The position numbers were made by a program, and so were the translations under genes. Shown here in pieces: positions 36,780-48,689 of a DNA stretch of 64,000 nt. Every line of letters begins with the position of its first letter. The stretch's first letter is position 1. This DNA is from Posidonia oceanica (taxonomy: Eukaryota; Streptophyta; Magnoliopsida; Alismatales; Posidoniaceae): the NCBI GenBank assembly GCA_037176725.1, contig JAZBRS010000044.1:3038001-3102000 (forward strand). Direction: 5' to 3'. Below the pieces are notes generated by a model that worked only from the letters and a program-made list of their open reading frames with translations, searched no databases and was not told the DNA's origin.

Positions 36780-39700
36780 TGTAGTAATCCCGGTGTTCGG
36801 ATCGTCCATACACACTGCCAAAGCTCACGTGCACCGATCAGAATCAGGCTCACTATTAGCGGCTATGTCCGAGAAGGAAGACTTAACTCGAAAACATTTA
36901 AAAAAGGAAAAAGGGGAAGAAAAGAAGAAGATAAGACAAAATCGGAGTCGCCACCAAGTCTATTAGATCGGGAGACAAGGAAAATCGGGGAAATGCATGA
37001 ATAATCACGCAAAACCAAGCAAAAGATGCAATGCAAGGCAACGCAGAAGAAATGTTATGCAAATGAATGCAAATGATGTGACTCGTGCCTAGGATGAGGG
37101 CGATATGGTCATTGTGGGCCAAGAGAGAGGGCAAAGACTCCTGTTACGTGCGGGGAAGGTGTTAGGCACCCCCGACACGCCCGAGAATCGGTCTTTCTAG
37201 GCTTACGCTCGCATACGCAGGGAAATGCAGACTTTGAATGCCTAAATGCCAATGAATGCCTATCTAAATGCTCAAAGGTGTGCTCTAAGTGAGGAAATGC
37301 AATGCAGGAAAGTAAACGTGCAATCTAAGCGCTCAGCAACGCTGTCTGTGTTCCGAACCGGGCGAAACCTGATCGTGAGAACTCCAGGCAGTAAGGATCA
37401 CTACCCTATATGCAAATGCAGGCGATAAAACAAAACAGCGGTGAAAACAGGCAATGCGGGCGACATGCAAGAGGAAACAACGTAAAACACGCAAAACAGT
37501 GTGGAAAGCGAAGCCGATACGCAAAACGATACAAGAAACGAGGCGAGAACGCAAAACGATGCGAGAATGCAAAACGATGCGAGAAATAAAGCAAGAACGT
37601 CAAAACGGTGGAAGAAACAAAGCAAGAACATAAAACAGTGCAAAAAACAAGGTCGGCCTGCAGAACGGTGCAAGAAACAAGCGAGGCACGCAAAACAGTG
37701 CAAGAAATGAGCGAGGCATGCAAAACGATGCGAGAGACAAAGTCGGGCACGCATACGGTGTAAGAAAACAAAGCGGCACACAAAACGGTGCAAGAAAACA
37801 AAACGGCACACAAAACGGTGTAAGAAACAAAGCAGCACGCAAAACGGTGCGAGAAAACAAAGCGGCATGCAAAACGGTGCAAGAAACAAAGCGGCACGCA
37901 AAACGGTGCGAGAAACAAAGCCGGGTACGCAAAACGGTGTGAGAAACAAAGCTGGGCATGCAAAACGGTGCATGAAACAAAGCAGCATGCGAAACGGTGC
38001 AAGAAACAAAACGAGAATGCAAAACGGTGCAAGAAAACAAAGCGACACGCAAAACGGTGCGAGAAACAAAGCCGGGCATGCAAAACGGCGCAAGAAACAA
38101 AGCGACACGCAAAACGATGCGAGAAACAAAGTCGGGCATGCAAAACGATGTAAGAAAACAAAGCGGCATGCAAAACGGTGCAAGAAACAAAGTTGGGCAC
38201 GCAAAACGATGCAAGAAACCAAGCTGGGCACGCAAAACGATGCAAGAAACAAAGCGGCACGCAAAACGATGCAAGAAACAAAGCAGCACGCAAAACGGTG
38301 CGAGAAACAAGGCTGGGTACGTAAAACGATGCAAGAAACCAAGTTGAACACGCAAAACGATGCAAGAAACAAAGCAACACGCAAAACGGTGCGAGAAACA
38401 AAGCTGGGCATGCGAAACGGTGCGAGAAACAAAGCGGCACGCAAAACGATGCAAGAAACAAAGCGAAAAGAGTGCGCAAAAGCCATGCAATGCGAATGAT
38501 ATGCAAAAGATGCTGCCGAAGTTCAAGAGGACTTACCTTGGAAATCTGATGCCTGATCTGAAATCTGATTGGTCCAAGCTGAAGAACGCTCCACCGGGGT
38601 CGCCCAGGTAGCTTACTTGAGAAGATCCAACGGCTGGATCTGAAGATATCCAGACTTCAAGGCAGGAGGCCAGAACAGGGGAGAAGACAGGATCTAAGTG
38701 TAAAAGGGGGCCTAAGGGTGTGCAAAGCAGGTCCTCCCACGTAAGTGGGAGCTAAGAGTGCCTGAGTGTGTGCAAGGGATGCCGGATGCCGGATGCAAGA
38801 ATGCAATGCGTGCAGAATGCAAGAAGAGACTTAAGGATGATTTTTCAGAAAAAAGGGACTTACATGCAATTTTGAAAAGGATGGGGGTCTGAATGCAATT
38901 TTACAAAATGCAGGGTTCAAAATGCAAATTTTCAGGGTAGCCATGCATTAGGACAAGTTTAGAAACCGAATGGTAAATCGACATGCAATTTTGAAATCAA
39001 CAGGGTTTAAAATGCAATTTTTCCAGCAAAACAAGAGTCTAAGTGGTCTGGAATGCAAACAGGGGCCTATATGCAATTTTTCAAACATGCAGGGGCAAAA
39101 ATGCAATTTTATAAGCAAAAAATGCATTTAAATGACTTCCATAAGCATGCAGAGGACCTATGTGCAATTTTCAAGTCATGCAGGGTAAGAAATGCAATTT
39201 TATAAGCAAAATATGCATTTAAATGACCAACTGAGGACCTATATGCAATTTTTAAATCATGTAGGGTCAAAAATGCAATTTTATAAGCAAAATATGCATT
39301 TAAATGTATGCTGTGCATCATGAAGGACCTATATGCAAAAATCAGATATTGTGAGGAAAAATAATGCAATGCAGTAAGAAAAATTGACAAATAAAACCTA
39401 AGTTAACAGATCAGAGGATTGAATTGCAAATAAGAAAAGCAACAGGGACCAGAAATGCAATATAACAAGGTAAAATTGAAGCATTAAATTAAATTAACTA
39501 CTGAAGGACTAACATGCAATTAATTGATTTTTGGGTTTTTTCCATGCAATTTCATATGATCTTAATTCCGAATTAAATGAGTTTTAAACAGAGACAGGAC
39601 CTGAATGCAATAAACTAAAAACTGAAACCGAAAATGCAATTTATGGTAAAGTTAGCTAACAGAGGAAAAATAAAGCCACAGTAAAAACTCCGACGGGTGG

Positions 39701-42700
39701 CCACTGTAGCAACTGCTACCAGCAGCCAAGAAAGGCGGAGGAGGGAAGCTGGGGCGGCGTAGAGGTGACGGCGGGCTTCACCGGAGGTAGGCGGAGCTCG
39801 GGTGACGTCCGTCGAGGCGTGACACAGCCTGGAGACGACCTGAGCGCCCGGAGAAGATCTGCAGACCAGAGGAGCAGCGAGCTGGCGATCGGAGCGTCGT
39901 CGTGGCATTCTGAAGCCACCAGAGGGTTCTTGCTGACCATGCGGTTCTCGGGAGATGGCTGGGAGCTGGCTCTGCAGACTGGAGCGGCGAGGCGAGGTCG
40001 GAGCTCGCCGGAGAAGACGGGTCAGCGGCGGTGCTGACCCGGCGGAGGAGGAAAGGAAACCCCGATCTGAGGGGTTAAGAGGCAGAAGAGGGAGGAGATT
40101 AGCTATAGGGAGAAGAAAAAAACCTGTTTCGTTGGCTGAAACGTCCCCCCGACGTAGGTGGCTTCTGTGCTTGCCGGCGGAGGTCGTCCGGTGGTTGCAG
40201 GCACTGTCGACGACTCGGGAGCTCTGGGAACGGGTCGGCGGGGTGCTCTGGACCTTCCTGGACGCTCGGAGCAGAGCTTCGACGGCCGGAGAAGAAGATC
40301 ACTTCTGTGGGTTCACAGAAGGCAGCAGGAGGTGGGTAGGGTTGTTCCCTGCTCTCTAGATCGGTTGGAGGGCACCGGCGAATTCCTGGAGGTTAGGTGA
40401 CTGTATGCGGATGCTCAGAAGGGTTGATGGTGGCTGGAGAGGAAGATAGGTCGTCGGATGGATTTCTGGTGAAGTTGGCCGCAGGTGTTTGTTGTGATGG
40501 GTTCTGGTTGTGAGGGGGAAGAAGGCTGAGGCTCGGGTGGGTTGGAGAGGTGGAATTCTGGTGAGTTAGGTGGAGAAGTTTGGGGAGGTCCAGTGGGGTG
40601 TCGTGCTGGGAATTTTAGAGGAAGGGGGTGATGGGTTGCTGTTTCGGAAAAGGAGGAGTTGGAGGGTGGTTTCAGGGTGGCTCTTGATGCTGAATGGAGG
40701 GTTGTGGTGGAGCTTGTCTGGGTGAGATTGGGGGCGGAATTGGGAGAGATTTGGGAGGAGTTTGGGGTCCTGGTTTGCAGTGGGACGAAGGGAAGGAAAT
40801 GCGGATTTTAGTGGAAGAAAGAGGGAGTTCTCTGGGTTCTCTCCGGCTGGGGATTGCACAAGGAAGAAGGTCTGTTTTAGGGCAGTGAAGGATGTCTTTC
40901 TGATGTTCGAGCTATTTCTTCTATTGGCCCCTTGGGTCTGCAGGTTCGGCGGCAATTGATGGCTAAGGAGGGGTGGCGACATGCTTCTGACAGCACGGCC
41001 ACGGCAGGCGGCGCGTGCTGGTCCGGCCTAAGCAGAAGGATGGCGGAGGCGCAAGGACAGCAAGGAGAAGGACAGTGCTGTCGATCCCAGGAGGTTATGG
41101 CAGAGAAAAAAAAAGAAGAAAAATCAGAAAGGAAGGAGGCAGGAGAGGAAGAAGGAGGGAGGAGGAAGAGAGCAGGCGTGGGCCGGGCCTCGTGTGCGCG
41201 CGGGAGAAAAGGAAAAAAAAGAAAGGAAGGAGGAGAGGGGAGACGGGCCGAACCGGGCCCAAGAAAGGGGAAAGGAAAGAAAGAAAGAAAAAGAGAAAGG
41301 AAGAAAGAAAGGAGGAAGAGAAGGGAGAGAAATAAATTAGATAAAAATAAAAATAAAAATAAAACAAAAATAGGAAAGGTTCTTAGAGTGATTGTGTTTT
41401 AAGTTGGGGCCTTGATTAAGTTTTTTAATAATTGTTTTTGATTAATTAGTTGGGTTTAGAGAGATTTAGTTTAGATTAGGGTTTTTAGAGCTTTGTTTAT
41501 TTTGATTTGTTTTTGATTTTGATTAAATGTTTGTTAAGTCTTTTAAGTTGTTTACTAATTATGTTTTCCTTGTTAAGTACCTGGGATGTTAATTAGGATT
41601 TTTTAAAGTTTGTTTTACACTAAGTAGAGTGGGTTTTGGATTTTTGATTTTGGTTCTTTTTTGTTTAAGTCTTTTTGATTTGTTTTTTATTTTTGTTTGT
41701 TAAGTTCCTTTAATTAATTTCTTTTGTTAGGTCTTCTTGTTAAGTTTTTTAGTTGGGTGTTTCTGGATTCTTGATTGTTTGTTATTATTATTATTTTCCC
41801 TTTTTTTTTAATTAGGTTTTCGAGTTGTTCTTCTTATATTTGTTAGGTTTCTTCTTTTTCCTTAATTAGTTGTCTTGGCACTTTTTAATTGTTTTCTTTT
41901 CTTTTTAGGAATTGTTTTCGATTGTTTTTTATTAAGGTTCTTATTTTGACTTGTTTTGATTGCTTTTGGTTTTTTTCGTTGATTTTATAGCATTTTCTTT
42001 TGGTTGGTTTCGCATTTTTTAGTTGCATTCTTGGTTTCCCTTTTTTAGTTGGATTTAGTTAGGCTTTTGTTTTTAATTGTTTGGTTAGTTTTTTAATTAT
42101 TTCTTTTTAGGATTTTGACTTGTTTCTCTTTTGTTTTAGAGTTTTAAAGGTTTTCAATGGTTTTTTAAAGGTTTAGTAAGAGAAGAGAAGAGAAGAGAAG
42201 AGGAAATTAGAAAGGAGAGGAAAAGGGAGAAATGGAGGAATAAATAGGAAAGAGAGGAGTTGAAGGAAAGTAATTTTTTGAAAATCAAAGAAAATGGTAA
42301 AAATAAGTTAAAAATAGGAATAAGGTTGAGAACAGATGGAAGCACAAGGGGGGGCCCACAGCTAGGCAAAAAAGAGGGAGAAAAGATGGTGAAAAGAAGG
42401 AGGATAATCAGGAGAGAGAGAGGAGAGAGAAAAGGATAATCTAGGAGAGAGAAAAGGATAATTTGGGCAAAAGGAGGTTTTAGAAGTTTCGAAAAGGAGT
42501 GAAATTTGGTGGGTGTGTAGTCTAGGGTCTCTAGTCTTCGTCCCAGGGTTTCGATTTAGTTTTGAGGAAGTTTTGGAAGGGTTTTGAGGTGTAGAAAAAG
42601 GGTAGTTTTACCTCGGTTTTCTGGGGTCTTTGGGAGTGGTTTTGGTTTGAAATTTTAAGGACTTTTTGGTGGGTTTGCTAAGTCAGCAAGGGTGAGTTTT

Positions 42701-42873
42701 CTTATGATTTTTGGTTAGTTTTTGGGTTCGGGAAAGGGGTGTAATCTTAGGTTGAGTTTGGGCTTGTTTTGAGGGGAAAGAGGGAAGGATGGTGTGGGTT
42801 TGGACCTAGGTTTGAGTTCGGCAGCCACCAGAAGACTCCAGTTGATTCAGCCTGTCAAAATGGGGTGTCAACA
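36780..42873 (-). repeat. 5' LTR of element B (6,094 bp)
   Basis: Minus strand TGTTGACACC at 42873 to ATTACTACA at 36780. Contains in sense order an AG/T-rich first third, the pyrimidine tract (41370-41100), a GC-rich block (40400-39700, GAGCTC and GCGGCG rich), TTGCAT-rich repeats (39690-38830), donor-like CCAAG/GTAAGTCC at 38537/38536 and the 30-bp array. Nearly identical to the 3' LTR, except for about 137 bp (40411-40547) present only here and a longer array. A block at 38776-38792 has an eight-base duplication (GCCGGATGCCGGATGC). Confidence 0.92.
37490..38470 (-). repeat. ~30-bp tandem array in B's 5' LTR
   Basis: About thirty-three units of the GCACGCAAAACGGTGC type, two to three more than the 3' LTR copy, showing array length change since insertion. 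Long frames of over 300 codons on both strands arise only from absence of stops in the unit. Confidence 0.9.
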
Positions 42874-42878
42874 GAAAG
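42874..42878. other. Target-site duplication of element B, right copy (GAAAG)
   Basis: Exact match to 15612-15616; see the left copy. After it A's leader continues without loss, so the insertion was clean. Confidence 0.9.
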
Positions 42879-43968
42879 ACAGATGCAAATGAGTTAAGTT
42901 AGATGGCATGAATGATATGCATGCTTTCTAGTATGCCCCCCTCACCTATCTAGTGTATCCTAGTAGGCGGTCTACTTCGGGTATCCCCAGGTGTACGGGT
43001 CACCGACTCAGGTCAGAAAAAGTAGGCTCCCTATCGAACTCCTAGCCAATGCTGAGGAAATAACAGGGTGGTGCGTTGGTGGCCCTGACCCCGCCAAAGC
43101 GTGGGCAGTACACTCCACTACACCGACACGACCCTTGGACAAAGGGGGCAGACCGACTGACTTGACCCACGCCAAAAGCGGTGGAACAAGGTGTCGGGAC
43201 CGTCCTTCGCAAACTAGTAGGTAGACTCAGATGAGAAGAATGCATGCCCTATATGATGCTTATGCGAATGCTTAAAGTTTTTTATCTTGCGCATTTTATT
43301 AGACCAAGGGGGTGCAAGATTGTTTGAAGTCTCTAGTTACTCCTAGGAGTTCTTTTTACTTGCCATTTTTAATTAACCACAGGGAGAGCAAACAGTCTCT
43401 ACTATCCTAGGCATGGCATGTGCGAAAGCAAAGAAAATCAGTCAAATATGGCAAACAAACAGCATACAACATAGCAAAAGGCAAGTGCATGGCATGTGCA
43501 AGTGTTCGTGAGCATAATAGTGAAAAAAAGCATCCATCACGTCAAAAGGCATGTATACAAGGCATGTGCGTGTGTAGTGACATAGCAAATGTGTAAAAGA
43601 AAGCATTCATCATTCAAAAAGCATGCATTGTTGCCAAACAAGTATGTAGACATGCATTGTGCAGGAAATAAAGCAATAATAAGTAAGCAAGATAAAGAAG
43701 TGAAGACAGGTAAGCTGTAAGGCAAATAAGAGCAGAAGTAAGGAAATAAGCAAGTAAACAAGCAACAGAGGCAAAGCAGAGCAAAACAGAGCACAAACCA
43801 AGGCAAAGGAGGTGCAAAACCTAGGCGGAGTAGCCACGAGGCGACTTGCTAAGAGTTTGCACAGAAAAGCGAGCAAAACAGGCAAAGAAGGCACAAAAGG
43901 CAGACAAAGGCAAGCAGAACTGCGAAAGCGGCGAGCGAAAAGCCAGGAGTGAAAGCCGGAGTCTGCTA

Positions 43969-43986
43969 TCCCCAGCAGAGTCGCCA
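43969..43986 (-). other. Primer-binding site of element A
   Basis: TGGCGACTCTGCTGGGGA on the minus strand, one base after the LTR end at 43988. One mismatch relative to the site in B and C, presumably decay. Confidence 0.8.
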
Positions 43987-43987
43987 C

Positions 43988-45138
43988 TGTAGTAATCCCG
44001 GTGTTCAGATCGTCCATGCACACTGCTAGGAGCTCGCGTGCATCGATCAGAATCAGGCTCACTATAAGCGGCTATGTCCGAGGAGGAGGGCTCAACTCGA
44101 AAATACTTGAAACAGGGGAGAAAAGATAAGAAAAGAAGAAGATAAGACAATTCAGAGTCGCCACCATGTCTATTATCGGGAGACAAGGAAAATCGGGGGA
44201 AATGCATGAGTTAACATGCAAAACCAAGCAAAGAATGCAATGCAAAGCAATGCGAAAGAAAACAAATGATATGACTCATGCCTAGGATAAGGGCAATATG
44301 GTCATTACGGGCCAAAAGACTGGGCAAGGACTCCTGTTACATGCGGGGAAGGTGTTAGGCACCCCCGACACGTCCGAGAATCGGTCTTTCTAGGCTTACG
44401 CTCGCATACGCAGGGAAATGCAGGTTTGAGTGCCAAAATGCCAATGAATGCCTGAATGAATGCTCATAGGTGTGCTCTAAGTGGTGGGATGCAATGCAGG
44501 AAAGTAAACGCGCAGTCTAAGCGCTCAGCAACGCTGTCTATGTTCCGAACTGATCGAAACCTGGTTCGTGAGAACTCCAGGCAGTAAGCATCAGTACCCT
44601 ATATGCAAATGCAGACGGAAAAACAAAACAGTGGTAAAACCAAGCAATGCAGGCAACATGCAAGAGAAAACGACGTAAAACACACGAAACAATGCGAGAA
44701 ACGAGAGCGGCACACGAAACGGTGCAAGAAAACAAGATCGACACGCAAAACGGTGCAAGAGGCAAAGCGGGCATGCAAAACGGTGCCAAAAGCAGAACGG
44801 GCACGCGAAATGGTGCCAAAAACAAAGCGGGCACGCAAAACAGTGCCAAAAACAAAGCGGTCACGCAAAACGGTGCCAAAAATAGAGCGGGCACGCGAAA
44901 CGGTGCCAGAAGCAAAGCAGGCACGCAAAACAGTGCCAAAAATAGAGTCGGCACGCAAAACGGTGCCAAAAACAGGGCGGGCACGTGAAACGGTGCCAAA
45001 AACAAAGTGGGCACACGAAACGGTGCCAAAAACAAAGAAGGCACGCAAAACGATGCTAAAAGCAAAGCGGGCACGCAAAACGGTGCCAAAACAAGCGGGA
45101 TAAAGCATTGATAAAACCATGCAGATGCAAAAGCTAAG
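43988..45138 (-). repeat. 5' LTR of element A (3' part), cut by insertion of C
   Basis: Ends with GGATTACTACA at 43988 beside the PBS, as in B and C. It carries a diverged 30-bp array (about 44695-45095, thirteen or so units with GCACGCAAAACGGTGCCAAA) and stops at 45138, at a point equivalent to about 17275 in B's LTR. C begins at the next base. The five bases CTAAG (45134-45138) are the expected target duplication of C. Confidence 0.85.
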
Positions 45139-46559
45139 TGTAGACACCCCATTTTGACAGGCTAAATTGGTGGAATCTCTCTCTCTGGTGGCTTCTGGAC
45201 CAAACCAATACCTAAACCCAAACCTATGTTAAAACTTACACAATCCTTTTCATCCTACTCCTCAAAACAAGCCTAAACTTGACCTGAGCCTACACCCCTT
45301 TCCCGAACCCGAAAACTATCCAAAATCCATAGGAAAACTCACCATCCCTGACTTAGCAAACCCACCAAAAAGCCCGCAAAATCTCAAACCAGACCCCTCC
45401 CAAAAAACCCTAGGAAACTTAGGTAAAACTACACTTTTTCTACACCTCAAAACCCTTCAAAACTTTCTCAAAACTGAACCAAAACCCCGGGACCAAGACT
45501 AGAAACCCTAGACCCCACACCCGCCAAATTTCACCCCTTTCCGAGACCTCTAAGACCCCCTTTTGGCCAAATTATCGTTTTCTCTCTCCGGGATTATCGT
45601 TTTCTCTCTCCTCTCTCTCTCCTGATTATCGCCCCTCTTTTCACCCCCTTCTTAACCATTTTCTGGCCTGGCTGTGGGCCCCCTTTGTGCTTCTATCTCT
45701 TCTCTATCTTATTTCTATTTTTACTTTATTTTTAGTATTTTCCTTAATTTTTAAAAATTGTTTCCTCCAACTCATCTCTTTTCTCCTTTATTCCCCCTTT
45801 TTTCCCTCTTCTCCCTCCTTCTCTTTTCCTCTTCCTCTCTCTTGCAAAAATCCATAAAACCCCTAAAAATCTGTAAAACCCCAAAACATAAAAGAAACAA
45901 ATCAGAACCCTAAGAAAAACAATTAAAAAACATTAAACAAGCAATTAAAAACCTAAACTTAACTAAATCAAACTAAAAGGAAAACCAAGCATGTAAGCTA
46001 AAAAATGCAAAACAAACTAAAACAAAATACTGTAAAATCAAGTAAAAAACTGAAATAAAGTCAGAACCTACCAAAGATAAAAACCCCACTAAAAGAATTA
46101 AAAAAAAAAACAAACCCTAAAGAGAAGAATTAAAAATCAAATACTAAAACAGGTAATTAAAGAAAACAAAAGACTTAACCTAATGAACATAAGAAAAATA
46201 ACATAAAACTTAATTAAAAAAGAAAAAGAAAATACAGTTGGAAGACTTAGGAACACTTAATCAAACCAAGAAAAACCAACTAAAAAATATCAAGAAGAAT
46301 TAACAAATAAAAATCGAAAAAACATAGTTCAAAAGACTTAAAGGAGAAAAACATAAAAGACTAGAACTAAAAAGCCCAAAACCCACCCTAATTAACCTAA
46401 AAATAAATCTTAAAAATCCTAATTAACATTCTAGGCACTTAACAAGAAAAACATAATTAAAAAAAAAAACAACTTAAAAGACTTAACAAACATTTAATCA
46501 AGATAAAAAAACAAATTAAAAGCAAAGAGAGCCTTAAGACCCTAATCAAACCCTAATCC

Positions 46560-46700
46560 CATGTATTCAAATCCAAGACACTAGTGCCATTCCAAAAAAG
46601 GATACAAAAGAACCATAAAACCCTAATCCCCATGGATTCAAACCCAAGACATTAGTGCCATTCTAAAAAAGGAAACAAAAAAACCCTAAAACCCTAATCC
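46560..46700 (+). repeat. 71-bp direct duplication in C's LTR upstream of a TATA-like sequence
   Basis: Two copies, starting at 46560 and 46631, share ATTCAAA, CCAAGACA and TAGTGCCATT, and end in AAAACCCTAATCCC. They lie just before TTTAAAAG (46709-46716), the best TATA-like candidate in this LTR. They could be duplicated promoter elements; this is inference. Confidence 0.7.
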
Positions 46701-46708
46701 CATCCCCA

Positions 46709-46716
46709 TTTAAAAG
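46709..46716 (+). promoter_or_regulatory. Possible TATA box of C's LTR
   Basis: TTTAAAAG followed about 30 bases on by a pyrimidine/CA-rich stretch where transcription could start. No conserved counterpart was identified in the A/B LTR, so confidence is low. Confidence 0.25.
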
Positions 46717-48689
46717 GACCAACAACCCTCCTACCAAGACACACACAACACAGCCGTCCCTCTCCCTCTCTCTTTTTTCTTCTCCTTCAAAAAACCCAAC
46801 ACTTCCTCTCCACTCCCTCTTCTCTCCTCTCCAACACAGCCAACACACCTTCCTCTCCTCACCAACACAGCCTCCTCACCTTCCTCCTCTCCAACACAGC
46901 CCTCCTACCAAGAGCCTCCACCAACAGCCGTCCCTCCCTCTCTCTTTTTTTTTTCTCCTTCAAAAAAAGCCAACAAACCTCCTCCCCTCCACTCTCTCTT
47001 CTTTCTCCTTTGAACAACCACCCAACAGCCCACTCCTACCACACCACAGCCTCCATCATCTCTTCAGACCTCCACCATACCCATCCCCAACCCAAAAGCC
47101 AGAGAGAGGAAGAAAAAACCAGGGGAAGAAGAAACCAGAGGAGAGAGAAAAATAGCCGAACTTCTCCATTTTTCTGCGACCACCTCGGCGCACAAAAAAT
47201 TTATCCGAGCCCACCACTAGATCCGTCTCGTTCTCCCGTCCAACCCCATATTTTTTTTTCGCGTTTCGAGCTCCGTAGCGCCCGCAGCAGCTCGCCGGAG
47301 TTGACCTTCTTCCCCGGCGCCGTTCGCCGGAGCAGCGGCCACATCGCCTCCCCGCGCCGCCACGCCGCTCCACAGGCCGCCCCGGACCTCGTCGTGCCTC
47401 CGCCGAAACCCCCGCAGGCCAGCCGCGCCGCCAGCACGCCGCTCCGCGCCCTCCTCCGCCGTCAGGAGCTCGCCGGCGCCACCACCCCCACAGGCTACTG
47501 TAGCTGCTACAGTAAGCATGTTGAATGATGCCGAACGTTTTTTTTTTTTTTTTTTTTGTTTTTTTTTTTCCTTATCTTAGTAACTTTACCACATATTGCA
47601 TTTCCACCTCATAGTTTTAATTATTTGCACTTAGCTCCTCTATCTGTTTAAATTCATTTAACTTTGAATTAAAACCATATTAAATTGCATGAACTGTTTG
47701 TATTTTTCTGTATTTGCATGATAGTCCATTTACTGTGTGTTTCAGTTATAAAATATTATGCTTTAACCCCTCTTCTTTACATTATTGCACTTAGGTCCTG
47801 TTTTAAATCAGTCTATTTAATTACATGCATTTTACCATGCTGCATTGCATTCTAAGTCCCTGCATGTTTCTGTTTTTTCATTTAGATCCAACACACTGTA
47901 GTAACTTAGGTTTTGATTTTAATTTTTGGTTGATGCATTACACTTTTGCCCCTCTGTTTTTTCATTTTTTGCATATAGGTCCATTTTAAATGGACAGTAA
48001 CTCTTGCATGCATTTTTAGCTTATTACATTGCATTTTTGACCCTGATCTTTTTAAAAATCACATTGCAGTCCTGTAATCTATTTTTCAGGGCATGTTTTT
48101 CCATATGAAATTGCATATTTGACCCCTGCATGATTTGAAAATCACACATAGAGCCTTGCATCTTTTGAAAAATCATGTGAAAAGACTGTTTTGCCCCCAA
48201 GTTGCATTTTAGCTCCTATGTTTGCAAAAATTGCATGTAGACCTTCCACTTGCATTCCCGGACTCCCCAGAACCCCTGTTTTCTGGAAAATTTGCATTTT
48301 AGCCCCTTTCTTTTTCAAAAATGCTTTTAAACCCCTATTCTTTCCAAATGGCTTTTCCTTGTCTTTTCTGGCTTTGCATGCATTCTGCATCTATTTTAAT
48401 CTTGCATTTTAGCTCCCCTTCGCATACACTAAGCACTTTTAACTCCCCTTCACTTGGGAGAACCTTCAGCACACCCTTAGGATCTCCTGAACACTTAGAT
48501 CTGTTCTCCTCTTCTGTTCTGGCCCTTCTGCTCCGAAGCCGCGATATCTTCCAATCCGATCGTCGGATCTCCTCAAGTAAGCTGCCCAGGCGACCGCAGC
48601 GAAGCGCTCTTCAGCATGGACCGAGCAGATCTCCGATCAGACTCCCGGATCTCCTGGTATATCTTCCTGAACCCCCGCATTGCATTCAT

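Larger units (their letters stand above)
15617..42873 (-). mobile_element. Element B: complete Tat-type Ty3/gypsy retrotransposon (27.3 kb) inserted in A's leader
   Basis: Bounded by two near-identical LTRs (5' LTR 42873-36780, 3' LTR 21479-15617 on the minus strand), both TG...CA, and by the exact duplication GAAAG. Internal order: PBS (36778-36761), leader, gag-pol (35445-26692), spacer, ORF2 (25431-24145), hairpin repeat 3' UTR, purine tract, 3' LTR. Size is well above typical plant LTR elements because of the 6-kb LTRs and long UTRs. Coding regions carry about a dozen lesions, so it cannot encode its own proteins now, though its cis signals are intact. Confidence 0.93.
42874..43987 (-). 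other. Leader of element A, PBS-proximal piece
   Basis: Continues A's leader on the far side of B: it starts with the second GAAAG copy and aligns with B's leader from about 35680 to 36779. It contains the conserved ~300-base block (42955-43255) and ends at A's PBS (43986-43969, TGGCGACTCTGCTGGGGA, one mismatch to B and C). A remnant of the small leader ORF is at 43245-43042 with a changed C-terminus. Nothing else coding. Confidence 0.85.
1256..45138 (-). mobile_element. Element A: old Tat-type Ty3/gypsy retrotransposon, split by insertions B and C
   Basis: Minus-strand element, read from high to low coordinates: 5' LTR end (45138-43988), PBS, leader (43987-42874), then after the 27-kb insertion B the leader continues at 15616, followed by gag-pol (15402-6668), ORF2 (about 5140-3952), a hairpin repeat 3' UTR and the 3' LTR from 2931. 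The two leader halves together give the same order of conserved blocks as the uninterrupted leaders of B (36779-35446) and C (50226-51557). Coding regions carry many stops and frameshifts, so A is dead. The upstream part of its 5' LTR should lie beyond C, outside the window. Confidence 0.85.
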
